A stretch of DNA of 64,000 nt. Origin: Armatimonadota bacterium (lineage in GTDB: Bacteria; Armatimonadota; Chthonomonadetes; Chthonomonadales; Chthonomonadaceae). The notes below the pieces were generated by a model. That model had not been told where the DNA came from. It did no database searches and worked only from the letters and a program-made list of their open reading frames with translations. Position numbers and translations under genes: made by a program. Below, piece after piece: positions 25,769 to 35,426 of the stretch; the first letter of the stretch is position 1, and each line of letters starts with the position of its first letter. The stretch covers positions 124,001 through 188,000 of the forward strand of contig JAGWMJ010000005.1 in the NCBI GenBank assembly GCA_028871815.1. The letters are read 5' to 3'.

Positions 25769-27796
25769 ATGCTGAGCAAACGAACGCTGGTGACGGTGGC
25801 CGCAGCAACCGGCCTGCTACTGAGCGCACCGCGACAGCTGCGCGCGCAGACCACGATCTACCGCGATGCTTTGGGTTTGCCATCGGTGGTGGCTCCAGAC
25901 ATTCCGGCCGCCTTCTACGGACTCGGATATGCCGTGGCGCAGGATGACGCCGTGCAGATGGAGAGGAACTTTCTGTTTGCTCGCGGCCGGCTGGCGGAGG
26001 TCGACGGTCAAAAGTCGCTCATGCAGGACATCTTCATTCGCACCATGGGCTTCCAGCACGCCGCCGTGATCGAGGCGCCAAAGCTGCGTGGCATCGGTGC
26101 GGCGATGATCGACTCGTTTTGCGCCGGAGCAAACCTCAGCCTGCGCCGGCAGCGTAAGCGGCTTCCGCACTGGCTTCGACCGGTAACACGCGTAGACGTG
26201 CTGGCGCTCTCCCAACTGATGAACGCCGCATTCGCCCTGGAAGACGTTCAGCAGCAGCTCTATCCCGGCATTGGCTCCAATCAGTTTGCAATCGCCCCGG
26301 CTAGAACTGCGCAGGGCCACGCACTCCTTTCCATTGATCCCCATCTGCCGTGGTCCGGAATCTTCGCCTGGTACGAATTCAGCCTCTATACGCCGGAGTT
26401 CTGGTTCCATGGCGTCACGGTGCCGGGTGTTGCTGCCACCGTTATTGGTCATACCGCGAACGTGGGCTGGTCGATGACCAACAACAGCCCGCGGCTCTAC
26501 GACCTGTTCACGATCCATACCAATCCGGATAATCCCAACCAATACCGATTCCGCGGCGTGTGGAAACCGTACATAACACGCGCGGTCACGCTGCACTACC
26601 TGGTGGATGGAAAGGAGCAGACATCGCACCAGCTCGTTCGCAGCACAGCCTGGGGGCCCATCGCGCCGCTCCGAGCCACCGCCGTTCACCTTTCCATGCT
26701 CAACGATTGGAAGGCATTGACCGAACCGCTGGCGATGGACCGCGCGAAAAACGCGTTGGAGTTCCGCCGGGCGCTGGCGATCGACGGAATATCCATGTGG
26801 AACATGGTCTACGCCGATACGCACGGGAATATCGGCTACCAGTACAACGCACGCGTGCCGCATCGATCGCCCCTCGTTTCGTGGACACCCGCCGTGGATG
26901 GAGCTAACCCTAACGCGGTGTGGGGCCCTTTGTGGACCGTGGACCAGCTGCCCCACATCCTCAACCCTGAATCGGGGCTGCTTGTAAACGCCAACTCCGA
27001 TCCGAAGTTGACGCCGTGCGATGGCGAACTCAAGGGTGTTTGGCCGCGAGACGTGACCAGCTACGGTGAGACCACACGGCGTGCACGCCTGGCGCAGCTG
27101 TTGATGAGCAACCACAAGGTGACGGTGCGACAGGCGATGGCGATTGCAACCGATACCTATGTACCATACGCTATTCCAACCGTGGCTGCGCTGGCGGCTG
27201 CGGGCCGCAACGACGCGAGCATTGGCAGCGCGCTGGCGGTACTCCACGGCTGGAATGGTCGTGCCGATATTACAGACCGCGGCACGGCGCTGTTCTACTA
27301 CTGGTGCCGTGCGTGTCCCGGAAGCATGGCGCTCCGACAGTTGGCGGGCCGCCACGTCGCATGGACGCCTGAACAGCGCCGGACCGCAGTCGCCGCCCTG
27401 CGCCGGGCCGGCGGTGAGCTGATCGCCGATCACGGGTCACTCAGCGTACCGTGGGGCGCCGTCCACGTGGCGGTACGCGGCAGCGATACGTTCCCCGTAA
27501 GCGGCTTTCGCACCGGTGATGCCGGAGCCGCTGTTGTGCCCAATTTTGGCCCGTTCGTGGATGGGCGTGAACTGTGCGATACCGGCTCCAGCTTCCGGAT
27601 GATCGTCAGCATGGAGCCGCACAATGTGGAGTCGTGGGCCATTCTGCCGCATGGCGAGTCTCAGGATCCAGCCAGCCCGCACTTTGCCGACCAGAATCGG
27701 CTGTTCGGCGAGGGCCGATATGTTTCCACCAACTTTGGGCCCGCACGTGCGCGGAAGGCTGCTGTTGAGGTCACGCGGCTGCCGGCGGCGCGCTGA
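25769..27796 (+). CDS. Penicillin acylase family (Ntn hydrolase) exported protein
   Basis: This 675-residue precursor of an N-terminal-nucleophile amidohydrolase cleaves amide bonds such as those of acylated lactams, lactones or peptides; the true substrate is unknown. A signal peptide ends near residue 27 (LRAQT). The A chain contains DIPAAFYGLGYAVAQDDAVQMERN near 44-67. The predicted self-cleavage site precedes S170 in GIGSNQFAIAP, after which S170 would be the nucleophile. SIDPHLPWSG near 189-198 and MTNNSPRLYDLF are typical B-chain motifs. AAGGAGG lies just before ATG 25769. It lies 2 bp before the MobA-like gene. Confidence 0.87.
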   Translation: MLSKRTLVTVAAATGLLLSAPRQLRAQTTIYRDALGLPSVVAPDIPAAFYGLGYAVAQDDAVQMERNFLFARGRLAEVDGQKSLMQDIFIRTMGFQHAAVIEAPKLRGIGAAMIDSFCAGANLSLRRQRKRLPHWLRPVTRVDVLALSQLMNAAFALEDVQQQLYPGIGSNQFAIAPARTAQGHALLSIDPHLPWSGIFAWYEFSLYTPEFWFHGVTVPGVAATVIGHTANVGWSMTNNSPRLYDLFTIHTNPDNPNQYRFRGVWKPYITRAVTLHYLVDGKEQTSHQLVRSTAWGPIAPLRATAVHLSMLNDWKALTEPLAMDRAKNALEFRRALAIDGISMWNMVYADTHGNIGYQYNARVPHRSPLVSWTPAVDGANPNAVWGPLWTVDQLPHILNPESGLLVNANSDPKLTPCDGELKGVWPRDVTSYGETTRRARLAQLLMSNHKVTVRQAMAIATDTYVPYAIPTVAALAAAGRNDASIGSALAVLHGWNGRADITDRGTALFYYWCRACPGSMALRQLAGRHVAWTPEQRRTAVAALRRAGGELIADHGSLSVPWGAVHVAVRGSDTFPVSGFRTGDAGAAVVPNFGPFVDGRELCDTGSSFRMIVSMEPHNVESWAILPHGESQDPASPHFADQNRLFGEGRYVSTNFGPARARKAAVEVTRLPAAR

Positions 27797-27798
27797 CA

Positions 27799-28374
27799 GT
27801 GGCCGTCATCGTGCTGGCCGGTGGTGGCAGTCGCAGAATGGGTCGGGACAAGGCGCTTATTGAGCTGAACGGCAAGCCTCTGATTGAACACGCGCTGGAG
27901 CGCGTGAGCGGACTTGCCGAGCCGATTCTGGTTGTTGCCGACCGCGCGGACAGGTACACCCTGCCCGGCGCGATTTGCGTCGGAGACGACATGCCGGGCG
28001 AGGGTCCATTGGCGGGAGTGGTAACCGGGTTGCGAGCCGCCGGCGCCGGCGCGCATCTGGTGGTCGCCTGCGACATGCCGCACCTGCAGCGAGACCTTAT
28101 GCGAACGATGCTGCTCAGCGTATCCGACTTCCAGGTAGTTGCCGGCCGGGTCGACGGCCACACGATGCCCTTGTGCGCCGTCTACACGCAGCAGGTTCTG
28201 CGCACCGCTGAGCGGCTGCTGGAGACCGGGGAGCGCGCGCTACGCTGCGTGCCGGAAGCTTGCAAAACCCGATGGCTGGATGAGGTGGAGCTGCGGCAGT
28301 ACGACCCGGACCTGCTCTCGTACAGAAACCTGAATACCCCGCAGGACATCCGGAATTGGAGAGAGACAGCATAG
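27799..28374 (+). CDS. MobA-like NTP transferase (molybdenum cofactor guanylyltransferase family)
   Basis: The 191-residue protein begins with the nucleotidyl-transferase signature VLAGGGSRRMGRDKALIELNG near residues 5-25, followed by GEGPLAGVVTGL near 68 and ACDMPHL near 92. This pattern is typical of MobA, which makes the GMP-containing molybdopterin. No other molybdenum genes are nearby, so the partner pathway cannot be confirmed here. The start is GTG 27799. It lies 2 bp after the acylase gene. Confidence 0.82.
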   Translation: MAVIVLAGGGSRRMGRDKALIELNGKPLIEHALERVSGLAEPILVVADRADRYTLPGAICVGDDMPGEGPLAGVVTGLRAAGAGAHLVVACDMPHLQRDLMRTMLLSVSDFQVVAGRVDGHTMPLCAVYTQQVLRTAERLLETGERALRCVPEACKTRWLDEVELRQYDPDLLSYRNLNTPQDIRNWRETA

Positions 28375-28379
28375 GGCGC

Positions 28380-30257
28380 ATGGGGCCGCGGCAAATACTC
28401 TGGTGGGCGGCACTGGCCGTTTGCGCCCTGAACCTGGCCGCGATGATCCGCCGCGCGCCAATACTCAAAGCAGAATCGCAAACGCCGGCCGAGGTATCGG
28501 CGCAGGCTGCCGCGCGATGGATCAACCGGCATGCCGAAGCGGGCGCGCCGTACACGCTGCTGACAGACGCCCGGGATATCTCTGCGCCGTGGTTCCACTA
28601 CCGGCTGCAGTACTTGACGTACCCGCACGTGGTGTACGCGGTGAGCGATAACACGGGCCACGGCAAGCTCACGGGGAACGCCATCTACCACACTGCGTAT
28701 CTCGTGACGTTTGAACACGCGAGCCAGGCGCCGTTGAACGGCTGGTATTGCCGGCACATCTGGCCGGCCGCAACCCTCTACACGCTGGCGCAGCCTGCTC
28801 CACCGTCTCCAACAAAACCGCAAAACGCACGGGGAGTGCTGCGCCTGCTGCGCGAAATACTGGGCACACTGGCCGCCACTGTTGCTGCCGCTATTGCCGG
28901 GCTGCTGGTGCTGCGTGTTACGGGCTACGGTAAGGCGTTTCGGAGCGTGATTGCCAAGCTCGCTTTTGCCCACCTTACCGGCTTGCTGCTCATCAGCTGG
29001 GTTGCGATGCTGACGGGTTTAGCTGGAGAGCGGCTGTCTCTCATTCCCATCTATGTGGTTTTCGGCCTGCTCATGCTTGGCGCGGCAGTCGCACAGCGCA
29101 CAGCGCGCCAGCGCCACGCACCACAGCCTAACGCGGCACCAGGCGGAGCGCCGCCGCCACGGATCGCGTGGTTTGCCGCCGGCATCGTAATTCTGGCGGC
29201 TGTTGCCGCGCTTTGGACCGGGTGGCTGAACGGGCTGGATTGGGATGGATACGCAATATGGCAGTTGAAGGCAAAAGCGTTCGCAATTGATGGCGACTTC
29301 CGCGTGTTGACGGAGCAGCTCAGGTTCGCATACGCACACCTGGACTACCCGCTGCTGACACCGCTCGCCACGTGGTGGCTCTACGCGCACGCCGGCGCTG
29401 TGTCGGACCAGATCGCCCAGGCCGGCTGCTTTACCATCGCGCTCGATCTGGGCGCGCTCGTATACGGCGCCGTGCGCGAGCGCTGCCAGCAAGGCTCGGC
29501 GCTAATCGCGTGCGCGCTGGCGATCGCGGCGCCGGTCATCGTAACACACGCGGTGTCCGGTTTCGCCGACGTTGCCATGGCCGCCTGGTTATTCGCGGCC
29601 GCCTGGATGCTGGGGGAGCAGTCGGCCGGCCAGTCGTGGGCGCCGTTATGGATTTGTGTTGCCGGCCTCGCACTAACGAAGAACGAAGGGCTGGCCGCCT
29701 GCGTCTCGGTGTTCGCGCTGCTGTTTCTGGAGCGCCGCATGAGCAAACGGGCCATAGATTGGCGCGGCATCGGCCTTTGCGGCGCTGCCTGCGCCCTTGC
29801 GGTTGGCCCCTGGATCGGCTGGAAACTGGTCCATGGCGTCGGCTCAGACCTCTTTCCAGCACATCGGCCACCACTGCTTCTATCCGCAATCCCGGGCAGA
29901 CTGGTGATCACGCTCGCGGCAATGCTGCGTGCCATCTCCCGCATTGGGCCGTGGTTTCCGTGCTGGGGCTTGACCGGCATCGTGATTCTGGGAGGCATCG
30001 CGATGGTGCGGCATCGATGGCGTGAGACCTGGAGTTTCTGGTTCCTTGCCTTTTGCCAGCTCGTGGCCTATACGTGCGTCTATATCATTACGCCGCATGA
30101 CCTCCGCTGGCAGCTCGCCAGCAGCGTGGACCGGCTGCTCGCGCAGGTTATGCCCTGCGCCGTGGTTGCGGCTGTGATCGCGATTGGCGGCGCTGGAACA
30201 TCCCCGACACGGAGCCACGACCGAACTCCCGCTGCCGCGCCGGCATCCACCGGCTGA
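28380..30257 (+). CDS. Polytopic membrane protein, probable GT-C type glycosyltransferase
   Basis: The 625-residue protein has an N-terminal membrane segment, a periplasmic domain of roughly 120 residues, then about ten hydrophobic segments from about residue 160. A loop reading LDWDGYAIWQLKAKAFA near 292-308, with acidic residues after a membrane segment, and a later LALTKNEGLAA recall lipid-linked sugar transferases of the ArnT/GT39 group. This is a resemblance, not a demonstrated family match. ATG 28380 is chosen; TTG 28356 is in frame and would overlap the mobA-like end. Confidence 0.6.
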   Translation: MGPRQILWWAALAVCALNLAAMIRRAPILKAESQTPAEVSAQAAARWINRHAEAGAPYTLLTDARDISAPWFHYRLQYLTYPHVVYAVSDNTGHGKLTGNAIYHTAYLVTFEHASQAPLNGWYCRHIWPAATLYTLAQPAPPSPTKPQNARGVLRLLREILGTLAATVAAAIAGLLVLRVTGYGKAFRSVIAKLAFAHLTGLLLISWVAMLTGLAGERLSLIPIYVVFGLLMLGAAVAQRTARQRHAPQPNAAPGGAPPPRIAWFAAGIVILAAVAALWTGWLNGLDWDGYAIWQLKAKAFAIDGDFRVLTEQLRFAYAHLDYPLLTPLATWWLYAHAGAVSDQIAQAGCFTIALDLGALVYGAVRERCQQGSALIACALAIAAPVIVTHAVSGFADVAMAAWLFAAAWMLGEQSAGQSWAPLWICVAGLALTKNEGLAACVSVFALLFLERRMSKRAIDWRGIGLCGAACALAVGPWIGWKLVHGVGSDLFPAHRPPLLLSAIPGRLVITLAAMLRAISRIGPWFPCWGLTGIVILGGIAMVRHRWRETWSFWFLAFCQLVAYTCVYIITPHDLRWQLASSVDRLLAQVMPCAVVAAVIAIGGAGTSPTRSHDRTPAAAPASTG

Positions 30258-30317
30258 AGCCCGCACAGCGCCCCGGATCCGTCGGGAACCAACGCGTCAA
30301 CCTCTGGAGGAGCAGCT

Positions 30318-31802
30318 TTGAGAGATTCACATCGGTATGCAGCCTGGCAAGCACTGCGTCGATTTATAGAGACTCCGCTGGATCAGTTACTCTCGGGTGA
30401 TTGCGAATCAGGACGGCGGGCAGCACTCGATCTCTTTGATCAGGCGAGGCACGAAGTGCCGGCCTATGCCGCTTTCCTGCGTGATCACGGCGTTGATGGT
30501 GAAGCGATTGTTCGGAGCGGCGCGTTCCATGAAATCCCGTTTACCACGCGCGCGAACTATGTGAACCGGTGGCCGCTTCCGGCACGCTGTTGGCATGGCG
30601 AGCTGGCCGCTAACGGAATGGTTGCGCTTTCGTCGGGATCCACCGGCACTCCTGCCATCTGGCCGCGGACGGTTGCCGATGAGCTGCAAACGGCAATTCG
30701 ATTCGAGCAGGTATTTCGCGACATGTTCCACGCCGATCAGCGCCCCACCCTTGCCATCGTCTGTTTCGCGCTCGGCAGCTGGGTAGGCGGCATGTACACG
30801 GCGGCCTGTATGCAGCATCTCTCCTCGAAGGGATATCCGATCACCTGCATTACGCCAGGGAGCAATCGCAGCGAGATACTTCGAGCGTTTGCCGAACTCA
30901 GCCCGATGTTTGAGCAGACCGTGCTGCTGGGCTATCCTCCATTCCTCAAAGACGTTATCGACGAGGGCAGTTCCACAGGCCTCCGCTGGGACGCGACCGA
31001 GATGCACCTGGTGACTGCCGGCGAGGTGTTTAGCGAGGGATGGCGTGAGCTTATGGCCGAGCGCGTCGGCTGCGCCGACGCTGGCCGGTTTGCCGCATCG
31101 TTGTACGGCTCCGCCGATGCGGGTGTGCTTGCGATAGAGACGCCGCTCAGCGCCGCTATACGGGGATGGTTGGCGCTGCACCCGAGTGCGGCACGGGACA
31201 TGTTTGGCGGTTCACGCATGCCCACATTCATGCAATACGATCCGCAATGCCGCACCTTTGAGTCCAATGGTGGCGCACTGGCTTTCACGGCTGACGGCGG
31301 CGCGCCACAGATTCGTTACGATATGCTGGACGAAGGCGGAGTTGCCGGGTTTGCCGCGATGACGGAACGGCTGACAGCCGCAGGATTCAGGATGGAGGAC
31401 GTTGGCGGCACGATTCGCAGCATGCCGTTTGTGTGGGTTTTCGGGCGGCGCGACTTCACCGTGTCGTACTATGGCGCCAATATCTATCCGGAGCAGGCGC
31501 TGGCTGCGCTGGAGCGCAGGGAGATTGCCGAATGGGCGACCGGCCGGTTCGTGATGCTGGTGGAGGCGGATGGCGAGCACAACAGCACGCTGCGCTTCCA
31601 CATAGAGCTTGCGCGCGGCGCGACGGACACGCCGGAGCGAAGGCAAACCGCGACGGCAGCGTTGGCGGAAGTTCTAGTGAGCAGCAACAGCGAGTTCGCC
31701 AACTACGTGCCGGCCGCGAAGCAGATTCCGTCGATCACTTTGTGGCCGACAGGAGCGCCGGAGTTCTTCGCTACCAAGGGAAAGCACCGTTACACGCGGT
31801 AG
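30318..31802 (+). CDS. Phenylacetate-CoA ligase-like (PaaK family) adenylate-forming enzyme
   Basis: The 494-residue protein carries the AMP-binding P-loop SSGSTGTPAIWPR near residues 105-117 and the PaaK-type N-terminal segment (EVPAYAAFLRDHGV). YGSADAGVLAIETPL near 261 and the later acidic motif RYDMLDEGGVAGF also fit. PaaK-like proteins activate aromatic or other carboxylic acids to CoA thioesters. No phenylacetate genes are adjacent, so the substrate is unknown. The start is TTG 30318 with GGAGGA 5 bp upstream. It is the last plus-strand gene before a 525-bp gap. Confidence 0.75.
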   Translation: MRDSHRYAAWQALRRFIETPLDQLLSGDCESGRRAALDLFDQARHEVPAYAAFLRDHGVDGEAIVRSGAFHEIPFTTRANYVNRWPLPARCWHGELAANGMVALSSGSTGTPAIWPRTVADELQTAIRFEQVFRDMFHADQRPTLAIVCFALGSWVGGMYTAACMQHLSSKGYPITCITPGSNRSEILRAFAELSPMFEQTVLLGYPPFLKDVIDEGSSTGLRWDATEMHLVTAGEVFSEGWRELMAERVGCADAGRFAASLYGSADAGVLAIETPLSAAIRGWLALHPSAARDMFGGSRMPTFMQYDPQCRTFESNGGALAFTADGGAPQIRYDMLDEGGVAGFAAMTERLTAAGFRMEDVGGTIRSMPFVWVFGRRDFTVSYYGANIYPEQALAALERREIAEWATGRFVMLVEADGEHNSTLRFHIELARGATDTPERRQTATAALAEVLVSSNSEFANYVPAAKQIPSITLWPTGAPEFFATKGKHRYTR

Positions 31803-32327
31803 TCGGCGCCGTGACGCGGCAGCCGGGGAGTGTGGCGTAGCCCTACCGACCGATTCGTAACAACCTGATTGCGCCACGGATCTCAGATTGCGTAGAGTAG
31901 AGCCCTCTCGTAAGGTACCGACCTGTACTTGTAATTGGCCAGGCCGTGCGCCTGAATGCCATATCGTTTGAGCTCGATGCTGGAGCTATCGCCGTTATGG
32001 AACAGTTCAAGTAGTTCTTATCGTGTCATAAGCGCCATAGAATTCTCATTTGAGCCGTCTCGTATCGAACGCGGTCTTACCACCTTCGAGAAGCTCCTCA
32101 ACACGCTTCGGCACGGCATGAGGATCAACCGAGCCGGTGTAGTCGGCCCGGATTTCCGGCTACTCAATGATGTTCGACGTAGTGAGTGTAAACCTCCGCC
32201 GTGAGTTACGAGACGGGTCACGTTCCGTGGTAATCGAGTCGCGGGGTTGGCCGGCCCCACGGCTATTGCCCGCTGTGGCCGCCACGGATCGGACCGCCGT
32301 GCGGCTGCTTCACCGAGCCGGACACGC
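31803..32327. other. Intergenic region with remnants of minus-strand coding sequence
   Basis: No intact gene is seen. On the minus strand, 32046-32159 translates to a 37-residue stretch (starting PEIRADYTGSVDPHAVPKRV) and 31883-32017 to a 44-residue stretch (containing IELKRYGIQAHGLANYKYR), each closed by stops. They read like pieces of ordinary protein in neighbouring frames, suggesting a decayed gene. No function is recognised. Confidence 0.4.
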
Positions 32328-33971
32328 TTACCGCCTCACCTGGTAAATAGCCTGCCACTTTGGAGTGTGCAGGTCTGCAACGTCTTCGCTCAGGCCCCAG
32401 CACCCATACCTGCTGTAGCCGCCGGAAGGTCCGGCGAAGTAGATGTACGTATTGCCGCCCAGCGCCATCCAGTTATCGCGCACGTCGCGCACGATGAGAT
32501 CTTTCATCCCGGGCGCCCGGTTTGCGCGGATACGGTTCGCAACATTCACCACGCTGCCACCACCGTTATCCGGCCCGGCCTCATACTGCAGATGACCTAT
32601 TCCGTACTGCAGCGCGATCGCGCCGATCTGCGAGCGAACCTTCCGGTTGGCGTCACTTGCGCCACGCATCACGGCGAGTATCTCCTCCGGGGATGCCATG
32701 GCGCTTGCAGAGGAGCCGCTGAAGTAGGCCGCAGATGCCACACCGTGAAGCCAGCGCCACGGCTCGCCCCATGCGTGGGTAAGCCAGGCGAGTACATCGG
32801 CGAAGTAGGCCTGCGGAGAGATGGTCCAGGATGCATAGACAGGCAGGATGCGCCTGCCTGCGGCGCCGCCGAAGGTTCGCTGGAAGATTGAGGCGATCTG
32901 CACCAGCCGCTGCGCGTGCCGGCGGTGCGCCCAAACCTCCGGATCGGTAGAACCGTCGCTGTTCAGCCGGCTGCCTCCAGCATGAACCTCCTCCTCGGCA
33001 GCGAGCTTGTTCCAAATGTACTGCGGGAATCCGAAGTTCCACACCTCGTTAGAGTGCTCGATGAAGATCCGGAGCTCACTCCGCAGCTTTGCATGCATCA
33101 GGCTTGCAAGAGACTGAACATACTGGTCCGTTGCCGACACGGGGATATTGATCCACGCATCTTTGCCGCTGGTGTTGGCCAGCTCGATCACCAGCTCCCA
33201 CGCGGCTCCTACGTGCGCCCCAGTGGTCTGCTGCGTGGCTGCGTCGAGCGGCGTTCGAGCTTGCCACTCAGTCAGATGGTGGCCGGTGTCGCCGTAGTAC
33301 CCCGGATTGTGATTCGTATCCAGCCAATCCATAAACCGCAGCGTAGTGAACGGCTTCAGCGATTGGAGAAACTCGCTCGTAAACGTCGCCGAAACCGGTG
33401 CCCTCGTGCCGGGTCGGAGCACATGGAGGTGAGCGATGCCGCTTCCCGTCCGGCCCGCAGGCGTCAAGCGGGTGTTGCGAAAGGTGAGTGTCAGCAGCCC
33501 ACACCCGCGCGGCACGTCCAGTACGGCATGTGTGGTGTTGGCGGCGGCGTCATACGTGGCGCTGCGCACCCGAGCTGTTGAATCGCCACCGGTTTCCACG
33601 TTGGCCTGACCGGAAAACGAGAGGAGGTACGCTCCGCTCCAATCCGGCTGGAAGGCGTCCGGATCGTCAATCGGCGGGTTCCAGGCTGGAAATGGCCGGA
33701 TATCGAACAGCACGGTTGTGCAGTCTGCAAGCGGCCATCCGAGCGCGTCGACGGGGAGCGTAGCGGCGCCATCGGCTGCCGTGAACGGCCGCAGGGTGCG
33801 CGCCAGATCGACGAATGGTTTCGACCGGCTGCCGTCGCCCAGTCCTTCCAGCGAAATGCCGATATCCGCTCGAGCCGGCAGGACGGCAGAGCGCGCCGAA
33901 ACGGCCAGCGCGGCCCCACCGCCAAGGAGCGCCCGCCTTGATATCCCACCGGATCTGCTGCTATTTGTCAT
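32328..33971 (-). CDS. Tat-exported large protein, possible glycan-active, function unknown
   Basis: This 547-residue protein begins with a Tat-type signal (SRRALLGGGAALAVSA near residues 10-25). The body contains EHSNEVWNFGFPQYIWNKLA near 282-301 and WAHRRHAQRLVQIASIFQRTF near 325-345. These resemble a group of secreted proteins often annotated as cellulose-binding or glycosidase-like in Planctomycetes and Armatimonadota, with the NEVWN segment placed like a catalytic strand. The start ATG 33971 has GGGAGA upstream; an in-frame ATG at 34046 would bury the Tat motif. It is divergent from aroA. Confidence 0.5.
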   Translation of the reverse strand: MTNSSRSGGISRRALLGGGAALAVSARSAVLPARADIGISLEGLGDGSRSKPFVDLARTLRPFTAADGAATLPVDALGWPLADCTTVLFDIRPFPAWNPPIDDPDAFQPDWSGAYLLSFSGQANVETGGDSTARVRSATYDAAANTTHAVLDVPRGCGLLTLTFRNTRLTPAGRTGSGIAHLHVLRPGTRAPVSATFTSEFLQSLKPFTTLRFMDWLDTNHNPGYYGDTGHHLTEWQARTPLDAATQQTTGAHVGAAWELVIELANTSGKDAWINIPVSATDQYVQSLASLMHAKLRSELRIFIEHSNEVWNFGFPQYIWNKLAAEEEVHAGGSRLNSDGSTDPEVWAHRRHAQRLVQIASIFQRTFGGAAGRRILPVYASWTISPQAYFADVLAWLTHAWGEPWRWLHGVASAAYFSGSSASAMASPEEILAVMRGASDANRKVRSQIGAIALQYGIGHLQYEAGPDNGGGSVVNVANRIRANRAPGMKDLIVRDVRDNWMALGGNTYIYFAGPSGGYSRYGCWGLSEDVADLHTPKWQAIYQVRR

Positions 33972-34118
33972 GGCCGAACTCTCCCGAAGGTTGGAACATA
34001 GCTTGCCGGCGGCACGCAAGGAATCGCACGACGCTGGAGTCTTCACCGGTGCAGCCCCTGTCGCGGCGTGGTATGGCCCAACTGGATGTCGAACTGCCTA
34101 TCGCGGTACCATGCCTCT

Positions 34119-35426
34119 ATGAGCCTCGCCGATACCATTGCCGTACTGCCTCTTGAAACACCTCCGGACGCCGTCATCCCAGTCCCCGGCTCAAAGAGCA
34201 TTACAAACCGCGGTCTGGTGCTGGCGGCGCTTGCCGACGGCGTGACGGAGATTGTCAACGCGTTGGATTCCGATGATACGCAGGTTATGGCGGAGGCGCT
34301 TCGTGCGCTGGGGATCCAAACGGAGTGCGATCCGGCGGCCCGGACGATCCGGGTGACGGGCTGCTGCGGCCGTATCCCGGCGGCAAGCGCTCGACTGTTC
34401 CTCGGCAACTCGGGAACCTCCATCCGCTTTCTGGCCGCTCTGTGCTCGTTAGGCCACGGCGAATACCGCTTTGACGGTACCGAGCGCATGCGGGCGCGGC
34501 CCCAGGCCGGACTGCTGGACGGACTTCGAGCGCAAGGCGTTGGCATAACATTTGATGGCGTTGTCGGGTGCGCGCCGTTCACGCTTCACGCAAACGGTCT
34601 GGCTGGCGGAACGATGGAGCTTTCGCCGGCAGAGAGCAGCCAGTTTCTCTCGGCGCTGTTGATGGCCGCGCCATACGCCCAGCTGCCCATGGCAATCTCC
34701 ATACTCGGTGACCTACGGCCCAACTACGTGGCGATGACGTGCGCGATGATGGCGAGATTTGGCGTAGAGTGCGGCGAATCCGACGGCGTGTGGCGGAGCG
34801 CAAGCGGTCCCTACCTACCGCCCGGCCGCCTCACAGTTGAGCCGGACGCCTCATCGGCATCGTACTTTTTCGCTGCGGCGGCGATCACGGGCGGGCGGGT
34901 CACGGTGCCTGGCCTCAACCATGACTCCCTGCAGGGTGATGTGGCCTTCACCGAGGTGTTGCGATCGATGGGGTGCCGCGCGGAGGATACGGCCGAAGGC
35001 CTGTGTGTTGAGGGCCCGCCACCGGGCTGCCTTCAGGGCGTTGACCGCGATATGCGTTTCATATCCGATACCAGTCTTACGCTGGCCGCTATCGCACCAT
35101 TTGCCACAACACCGACTACAATCCGGGGCATTGCGCACAGCCGCCTTCAGGAGAGCGATCGCGTCTCGGCCATGTGCACCGAGCTGCGCCGCCTGGGCGT
35201 TACCGTGCACGAGAGGCCGGACGGAATGACGATTGAGCCGGCCGCCCACATGAACGGCGCAACTCTGGACACGTGGCAGGATCACCGCGTGGCGATGAGC
35301 CTGGCGATAACCGCGCTCCGGTCGCCCGGCGTGGTGCTGCGCGACCCGGCGTGCGCCGGCAAGACGTTTCCGGAGTTCTGGCAAACGCTGGAACTGCTCC
35401 GCCTTCGGAGGCCGTCAGGTGTTTGA
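34119..35426 (+). CDS. aroA: 3-phosphoshikimate 1-carboxyvinyltransferase (EPSP synthase)
   Basis: AroA joins phosphoenolpyruvate to shikimate 3-phosphate in aromatic amino acid synthesis. The 435-residue protein has PGSKSITNRGLVLAAL near residues 22-37, LGNSGTSIRFLAAL near 94-107, and GTERMRARP near 120-128. SAESSQF-like PAESSQFLSALLMAAP near 170, VEPDASSASYFFAAA near 237, HSRLQESDR near 341 and WQDHRVAMSLAI near 386 are all family motifs. The frame extends to 34068, but ATG 34119 fits the family start. Its 3' end overlaps the convergent pgm gene by 12 bp. Confidence 0.94.
   Translation: MSLADTIAVLPLETPPDAVIPVPGSKSITNRGLVLAALADGVTEIVNALDSDDTQVMAEALRALGIQTECDPAARTIRVTGCCGRIPAASARLFLGNSGTSIRFLAALCSLGHGEYRFDGTERMRARPQAGLLDGLRAQGVGITFDGVVGCAPFTLHANGLAGGTMELSPAESSQFLSALLMAAPYAQLPMAISILGDLRPNYVAMTCAMMARFGVECGESDGVWRSASGPYLPPGRLTVEPDASSASYFFAAAAITGGRVTVPGLNHDSLQGDVAFTEVLRSMGCRAEDTAEGLCVEGPPPGCLQGVDRDMRFISDTSLTLAAIAPFATTPTTIRGIAHSRLQESDRVSAMCTELRRLGVTVHERPDGMTIEPAAHMNGATLDTWQDHRVAMSLAITALRSPGVVLRDPACAGKTFPEFWQTLELLRLRRPSGV

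Noticed and set aside
25817-27433. 538-codon minus-strand frame opposite the penicillin-acylase gene
   Set aside because: It is antisense to a protein with a complete signal peptide and catalytic motif; no ribosome site or domain supports it.
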